From Nanobdellota archaeon (GTDB taxonomy: Archaea; Nanoarchaeota; Nanoarchaeia; Parvarchaeales; Parvarchaeaceae): 27,081 bases of DNA. Shown one piece after another: positions 23,331-27,081 of the stretch. The notes under the pieces are model-generated. The model was given only the letters and a program-made list of their open reading frames with translations. It made no database searches and was not told the origin of the DNA. Positions within the stretch are counted from its first letter, which is position 1, and each line of letters starts with the position of its first letter. Location of the stretch: contig JAKBRA010000006.1 of the NCBI GenBank assembly GCA_021834945.1, positions 1 through 27,081 on the forward strand, read 5' to 3'. The position numbers and the translations under genes were made by a program.

Positions 23331-23573
23331 CTATACAAATGTTATAGACTTGCTCCTATCTTTATGTTTTAATTTAACTTTCATGTCCGTTAATTCCGAT
23401 TCGACATCCCCCCTATAAACACCAAGTTTTACGGCAAGGTTGTTTATATCCATTAAAAGTCTGCTTACCTTCTCTGCTTTTTCGAAATCCACGTTATTTT
23501 TGTACTGATTGTATAAAGTTATCTGCTCCAGTAATTTTTCATACAAACTTCCCGTTTCCTCCATCATTTCCAT
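23331..23573 (-). CDS. Small helical coiled-coil protein, unknown
   Basis: This 80-residue, mostly helical protein (about residues 2-65) has regular hydrophobic spacing and a basic C-terminus rich in Lys, with a final S-K-S-I-T-F-V. It has no cysteine or membrane segment. A purine-rich GAGGGGGGAT lies just upstream of the ATG as a possible Shine-Dalgarno site, and an AT-rich TATA-like box lies at about 23603-23615, so this gene may carry a leader. It is convergent with the pilin-like pair and downstream of ABCE1. I recognise no family. Confidence 0.55.
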   Translation of the reverse strand: MEMMEETGSLYEKLLEQITLYNQYKNNVDFEKAEKVSRLLMDINNLAVKLGVYRGDVESELTDMKVKLKHKDRSKSITFV

Positions 23574-23664
23574 TTTTATCCCCCCTCATACTGATTTTAG
23601 ATTGATTATAAATAAAAAGAGCCGCTTTGTATTACTTGTATATTATTAAAATTAATTTATTATT

Positions 23665-23676
23665 CACTAAATAGTG
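23665..23676 (-). terminator. Hairpin after the ABCE1 gene
   Basis: CACTA-AA-TAGTG is an inverted repeat immediately after the ABCE1 stop. On the minus strand an AT-rich tract follows. The 104-bp gap (23574-23677) otherwise holds only the promoter of the small downstream gene. Confidence 0.3.
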
Positions 23677-23677
23677 G

Positions 23678-25396
23678 TTATTCTGCGAAATATGTGTTAG
23701 CCGCTTTTTGTTCTGTATCCAGTCTGCTGCCTTTCTGGTTGATTCTGGGCCGTCCGCTGTCTTTGTCCCGTCTTATCGTTACATCTATGTTTTTAAGGAA
23801 ATTGTTTATGGCCCTGCCTGTGCTTTCTATCTGATCAGTCATGCCCTTTACTCCTTTTTTCCCGCTGAACAATATGCTTTTTGGACATGTTGAATCAAGA
23901 AAGGCTAGGTCATGATCAACTATTATCGCGCATTTATTTCTCGATGAAATGAAAGAAGAGATTATGTTCATGCATTCTAACCTGTCTTCTATGTCCAAGT
24001 TTGCAGATGGTTCGTCTATCAGATAAATATCCGCTGGCTTCATAAGTGTTGTTATTATGGCCAATTTTTGCAATTCACCGCCGGAAAGATTGCTTACATT
24101 CTTGTTCATTAGCCTGTTTATGCCGAGTTTATTTATGGCGGATAGAATCCCGAGATCGCCTTGATACTGCGGATTTGTGCTCAACAATGCACTGCTTACA
24201 AGCATGTCAAACGGCTTCAACACCTGTGGTTTATATGAAATCTTAATGCCAAGATCCAATTTGCCAATGTTAGTTTCGACAAGTCCGGCAAGTGCCTTTA
24301 TAAAGGTGCTTTTTCCAATACCGTTTTCTCCTATAATCCCTATAATATCTCCTTTGTAAAGTTTTCCGCCTTTGGTATCCAAGCTGAAATCGTTAAGTTT
24401 AACTATAAACTCCGGCCAGGAAATAAACGGTTCATTCGTAACTGGCGGCAGCGTTTTCTTGATTTTTATACTGTAGTCCCTGAATCTCACGTTTTCAGTT
24501 GGGAGATAGCCGTCAAGATATGTGTTTATGCCGTTTCTTGACGGCATAATATGTGAGGCAATGCCATAATTCGACTCTGAGCCGTATAAAACTTGTATGA
24601 ACTCTGTAAGATAATCAAGCATTACTAAGTCATGTTCTACGACTACAACAGTCTTGTTGTCAAGTGCTTCTTTTATCTTCGTAGCAACGTTTATTCTTGC
24701 GTTTATATCAAGGTAATTCATTGGCTCGTCGAATATGTAAACGTCTGCAGATTCATCAAGGGTTTTTGCTATTTCAACGATCTGGGCTTCTCCACCGGAC
24801 AGCGTTTCAGCATCCCTGTCCAAAATATCCTCTGTTACTAGCTTAAACCGGTTGGTTTTTACCAAGTCTCTGACTTTTCCGGTTTGTGTAAAGGATTGCG
24901 TTTTCTTTGCTATCTTTAGATTGTTGCTGTAAAGCTTTGTAAGGTATGGCTGTATGTCTTTTCCCCTGAATGACTTTATTACCTCTTCGTATGAGTATTC
25001 CCTTTTGAAATCACCGAAATTCGGGACCAATTCATTTGAAATGAGTTTTATATTTGTAGTTTTTCCTATCCCATTCCTGCCTATCAGACCCACTACCTTG
25101 TTTTCTATAGGGGTTGCTATGTTAAAGGTTCTAAAGGTATTAATGCCGTATTGGAACGTAATGTCCTTTGCCATTTCATCCGGCAAATTGATTATCCGTA
25201 TTGCGTCAAACGGGCATCGTTTTACGCATATCCCGCAGGATATGCACAGGCTTTCCGTTATGGCTGCCTTCCCATTTTCCCGCGCATAAACCGTTTCTTT
25301 TGCCCCTTGTCTTACTCTTGGACAAACCTCTGCACAGATGTAATTGCAATTGTCCGGAGCTTCACATTCCGATTCCTTTATTACGGCAACTCTCAT
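23678..25396 (-). CDS. abcE1: Ribosome recycling ATPase ABCE1 (Rli1)
   Basis: This 572-residue twin-ATPase splits 70S ribosomes after termination. The N-terminal iron-sulfur domain has all eight cysteines: C11, C17, C21, C25 and C51, C54, C57, C61 for two [4Fe-4S] clusters. The first ATPase domain has G-R-N-G-I-G-K-T, L-S-G-G-E-A-Q and F-D-E-P; the second has G-E-N-G-I-G-K-S, L-S-G-G-E-L-Q and I-D-E-P-S-A. The D-loop after the first Walker B reads M-N-Y-L-D rather than the usual S-S-Y-L-D. It overlaps the upstream HExxH gene by ATGA. Confidence 0.97.
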   Translation of the reverse strand: MRVAVIKESECEAPDNCNYICAEVCPRVRQGAKETVYARENGKAAITESLCISCGICVKRCPFDAIRIINLPDEMAKDITFQYGINTFRTFNIATPIENKVVGLIGRNGIGKTTNIKLISNELVPNFGDFKREYSYEEVIKSFRGKDIQPYLTKLYSNNLKIAKKTQSFTQTGKVRDLVKTNRFKLVTEDILDRDAETLSGGEAQIVEIAKTLDESADVYIFDEPMNYLDINARINVATKIKEALDNKTVVVVEHDLVMLDYLTEFIQVLYGSESNYGIASHIMPSRNGINTYLDGYLPTENVRFRDYSIKIKKTLPPVTNEPFISWPEFIVKLNDFSLDTKGGKLYKGDIIGIIGENGIGKSTFIKALAGLVETNIGKLDLGIKISYKPQVLKPFDMLVSSALLSTNPQYQGDLGILSAINKLGINRLMNKNVSNLSGGELQKLAIITTLMKPADIYLIDEPSANLDIEDRLECMNIISSFISSRNKCAIIVDHDLAFLDSTCPKSILFSGKKGVKGMTDQIESTGRAINNFLKNIDVTIRRDKDSGRPRINQKGSRLDTEQKAANTYFAE

Positions 25397-26046
25397 TTTC
25401 TTGATATCATATCTTTATCAATAAATAGGTTGTTCTTTCTTTTTAAACTATTTATGTTTTCTCTCTCCATCAATACTCTTTCAAATATCTCTGTATACGG
25501 CAATTTTATCTTATCAAGTGCATCTTTTATGACCTTTTCCGTGGATTCATACACGTAAAAAGCGAACCTTCTGTTTTCCCATTTGTCTGCATTGTCATGT
25601 TTTAGAAGGTACTCTACTATGTCTTTTGGTTCTTTCAGTGTTTGATTAAATCCAGAATTTAATTTATCCTTTGTAAGGTTGGATATTACTGCTATTTCAA
25701 TTATGTAATCATCAATGCTTCCTCTATTTATGGCGTAAAGCTCTGCGATTGCTTCCTTGGCCGCATGTTCATGAGAAAATCTATCAAAAAGGCTATGCCC
25801 TATTTCATGATAAACTGTCATCTTTATCGCTGACAGATACTTTTTATCATATTTAATAAGATTTTTTACCTCTGACAGCATGTTTTCATCTATTCCTATC
25901 ACTTTTTCGTCGTTAATATTCATGTAATACGAATAGGAATCTAGTACAAATTTATACCCCTCTATGTTTTCACCAAAGCTTTCTATGATATTTTCTAGCT
26001 TATTTGTGTTTTCGGCGGCTTTTTCAGAGCTGCGATTATTTTTCAT
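25393..26046 (-). CDS. HExxH metallopeptidase-like protein coupled to ABCE1
   Basis: This 217-residue protein contains T-V-Y-H-E-I-G-H-S-L-F (77-87), a zincin motif with His80, Glu81 and His84. Glu98 or Glu102 in the following K-E-A-I-A-E helix could be the third zinc ligand, as in gluzincins. The rest is charged and helical, with no signal peptide or membrane segment, so it is probably cytoplasmic. The family and substrate are not recognised. The ATGA overlap places it first in the same mRNA as the ribosome recycling factor. Confidence 0.72.
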   Translation of the reverse strand: MKNNRSSEKAAENTNKLENIIESFGENIEGYKFVLDSYSYYMNINDEKVIGIDENMLSEVKNLIKYDKKYLSAIKMTVYHEIGHSLFDRFSHEHAAKEAIAELYAINRGSIDDYIIEIAVISNLTKDKLNSGFNQTLKEPKDIVEYLLKHDNADKWENRRFAFYVYESTEKVIKDALDKIKLPYTEIFERVLMERENINSLKRKNNLFIDKDMISRK

Positions 26047-26066
26047 TCCTTAATATGAATGCGAGC

Positions 26067-26086
26067 GCTATAAATACTTTTTATAT
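26067..26086. promoter_or_regulatory. Divergent promoters (HExxH-abcE1 / CoA-binding)
   Basis: On the minus strand TATTTATAG (about 26067-26075) lies about 26 bp before the ATG at 26046. On the plus strand TTTTATATTT (26077-26086) lies about 26 bp before the ATG at 26107. Both start codons would be at or near the transcript 5' end. The boxes almost touch. Confidence 0.5.
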
Positions 26087-26106
26087 TTGTAACGCTTCTA
26101 ATTTGA

Positions 26107-26580
26107 ATGGAAAGCAATGATCCGGAGTGTTCTATTGAAGAGCATGAAAAGATACTGAAAATGCCGAAGGACAAGCACACAGACCAGGAAATAAAGGACA
26201 TCCTTTTGAAATATAAAAAAGTGGCAGTAGTAGGTATGTCAAGGGAGGAAGGAAAAGACAGCCATGAAATACCGCTTTATCTAATAGGTAAAGGGTACGA
26301 CGTAACTCCTGTAAACCCGAATGCGGATTCGATACTGAATAAAAAAGCCTATGCTTCAATTTCATCCGTTCCAGGGCCAGTTGAAATAGTCGATATCTTC
26401 AGGCCTTCCGACAAGGTTTTGCCCGTCGTTCAAGCGGCAATAAGCAAAAATCCAAAGGTAATATGGATGCAGGAGGGGATTTCAAACGAAGAGGCGAGAA
26501 AACTTGCAGAGAGCAAGGGTATAACCGTAATATTCAACAGATGCATGATGAAAGAGCACGTTAGATTGTTTGGGGAGTAA
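26107..26580 (+). CDS. CoA-binding (Rossmann) domain protein, YccU type
   Basis: This 157-residue, single-domain protein has an N-terminal ~35-residue acidic extension. The CoA_binding_2 fold follows: V-A-V-V-G-M-S-R (38-45), a Y-L-I-G-K-G-Y-D-V-T-P-V-N-P block, then D-I-F-R-P-S-D and W-M-Q-E-G-I-S with N-R-C-M-M near the end. These match the small YccU-like proteins related to succinyl-CoA synthetase alpha. The function of the family is not settled; ligand binding is expected. It is monocistronic and ends in a hairpin terminator candidate. Confidence 0.87.
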   Translation: MESNDPECSIEEHEKILKMPKDKHTDQEIKDILLKYKKVAVVGMSREEGKDSHEIPLYLIGKGYDVTPVNPNADSILNKKAYASISSVPGPVEIVDIFRPSDKVLPVVQAAISKNPKVIWMQEGISNEEARKLAESKGITVIFNRCMMKEHVRLFGE

Positions 26581-26581
26581 T

Positions 26582-26602
26582 GAAAACGCGATGTTTTCTT
26601 TT
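26582..26602 (+). terminator. Hairpin and T-rich tract after the CoA-binding gene
   Basis: GAAAAC-GCGAT-GTTTTC (26582-26598) begins 2 bases after the stop codon and runs into a TTTT tract. Confidence 0.5.
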
Positions 26603-26637
26603 GCATTAACCTAAAATATTTGAAAAACATGGTACTT

Positions 26638-26690
26638 AAGTGTGCCACGTATGATTTTGAAGTACGTTTGCAATGTAAGCCACTTTCTTT
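26638..26690 (+). ncRNA. Weak small-RNA candidate in the 26581-26738 gap
   Basis: AAGTG (26638-26642) can pair with CACTT (26681-26685), enclosing ACGTA (26647-26651) paired with TACGT (26663-26667), followed by a T-rich run. TAAAATATT (26612-26620) lies about 25 bp upstream. Such short helices are common by chance in AT-rich DNA. Confidence 0.2.
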
Positions 26691-26710
26691 GTAACAACAA
26701 TAAAAAAGCA

Positions 26711-26719
26711 TTTATCTTA
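26711..26719 (+). promoter_or_regulatory. TATA box of the final gene
   Basis: TTTATCTTA lies about 25 bp before the ATG at 26739, matching the leaderless pattern of the window. Confidence 0.45.
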
Positions 26720-26738
26720 TAACCATCAATACTAATCT

Positions 26739-27081
26739 ATGACTAACTATACGGTGAATAGCAAGTTTAATGACCCTTTTAACAAGGTGCATTTCGGCGT
26801 TTCGATAAGTGAAAGAAATCAGTTAGAGGAGTTTGCCAAAGTCCTTAGGAGCGGCGCGAAGATGGTAGAGATAGACGTAGCAAGCGTCTATGGTCTTGGA
26901 GGAGAGCAGGGCAATGCCGCCGACACGATAGGAAAGACGGAAAGAGAAGCGATAGCAAATCTTGCGAAGACAAATGACGTTGATTTGAGCGTTCATGGAC
27001 CCTGGGCGATAAATTTTTCTGGAATAAATCCACAGACGGGAAAGAAAGAAGATGTATATGAGCACTTCGTTGAAAGAGAGA
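26739..27081 (+). CDS. Probable TIM-barrel (endonuclease IV/sugar isomerase-like) protein, 5' part
   Basis: The open frame runs from the ATG at 26739 to the window edge without a stop, 114 residues so far. The N-terminal part gives H-F-G-V-S-I, then an E-x-x-Q-L-E-E-F helix, a G-A-K-M-V-E-I-D strand and D-L-S-V-H-G-P-W. This alternation of strand and helix with a histidine after a strand is typical of xylose-isomerase-like/AP endonuclease 2 barrels, where such residues bind metals. The identity cannot be settled without the rest of the gene. Confidence 0.6.
   Translation, partial: MTNYTVNSKFNDPFNKVHFGVSISERNQLEEFAKVLRSGAKMVEIDVASVYGLGGEQGNAADTIGKTEREAIANLAKTNDVDLSVHGPWAINFSGINPQTGKKEDVYEHFVERE

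Noticed and set aside
26638..26690. Strong claim of a second small RNA in the 26581-26738 gap
   Set aside because: Helices are only 5 bp each in AT-rich DNA; listed only as a low-confidence feature.

Overview
The window is a dense, AT-rich archaeal chromosome segment. Evidence for archaea: a split archaeal RNA polymerase (B''/B' and A'/A'') in one operon with L30e, a NusA-like KH protein, S12 and S7; Mre11-Rad50, ABCE1 and RNase HII; archaeal TyrRS and TrmI; and two tRNA-Leu genes whose introns have bulge-helix-bulge splice sites. TATA-like boxes repeatedly sit about 26 bp upstream of the start codon, so most mRNAs are probably leaderless. Divided B excludes most TACK-type gene layouts. Small genes, overlapping genes, a divergent RNA polymerase and a zinc-containing ferredoxin of Sulfolobus/Thermoplasma type suggest a reduced DPANN archaeon from an acidic setting (Micrarchaeota/ARMAN-like). 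That placement is inference, not a database result.

Layout. 1-2152: tRNA-Leu(UAA), a two-TM small membrane protein, a Mug-type uracil-DNA glycosylase, a DUF488/YeaO protein, the zinc ferredoxin, a small coiled-coil protein and tRNA-Leu(CAA). 2200-7353: a tandem ThyX-like protein convergent with the mre11-rad50 operon. 7452-9893: TyrRS and a hotdog thioesterase, convergent with RNase HII and a Dph2 fragment that holds only the first domain. 9894-11358: endonuclease III and a polytopic membrane protein. 11460-20350: the transcription/translation operon rpoH-rpoB''-rpoB'-rpoA'-rpoA''-rpl30e-nusA-rps12-rps7, with stop/start overlaps nearly throughout. 20379-21913 (minus): tRNA m1A methyltransferase and an unknown winged-helix-like protein. 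21914-22094: an intergenic block with a strongly base-paired RNA candidate. 22095-23329: two pilin-like secreted proteins. 23331-26046 (minus): a small coiled-coil protein, ABCE1 and an HExxH protein. 26107-27081: a CoA-binding protein and the 5' part of a probable TIM-barrel protein that runs off the window.

No gene-free stretch exceeds 300 bases; the longest are 21914-22094 and 26581-26738, and both are described. I saw no CRISPR array, insertion sequence, prophage or defence island. Most of the window is housekeeping. The items most worth a second look are the structured RNA candidate at 21999-22063, the unusual RNA polymerase active-centre residues (a proline in the bridge helix, a changed trigger loop, a lost His in the B' lysine motif), the domain-1-only Dph2 abutting RNase HII in frame, the tandem ThyX-like protein, and the metallopeptidase-like protein co-translated with ABCE1.
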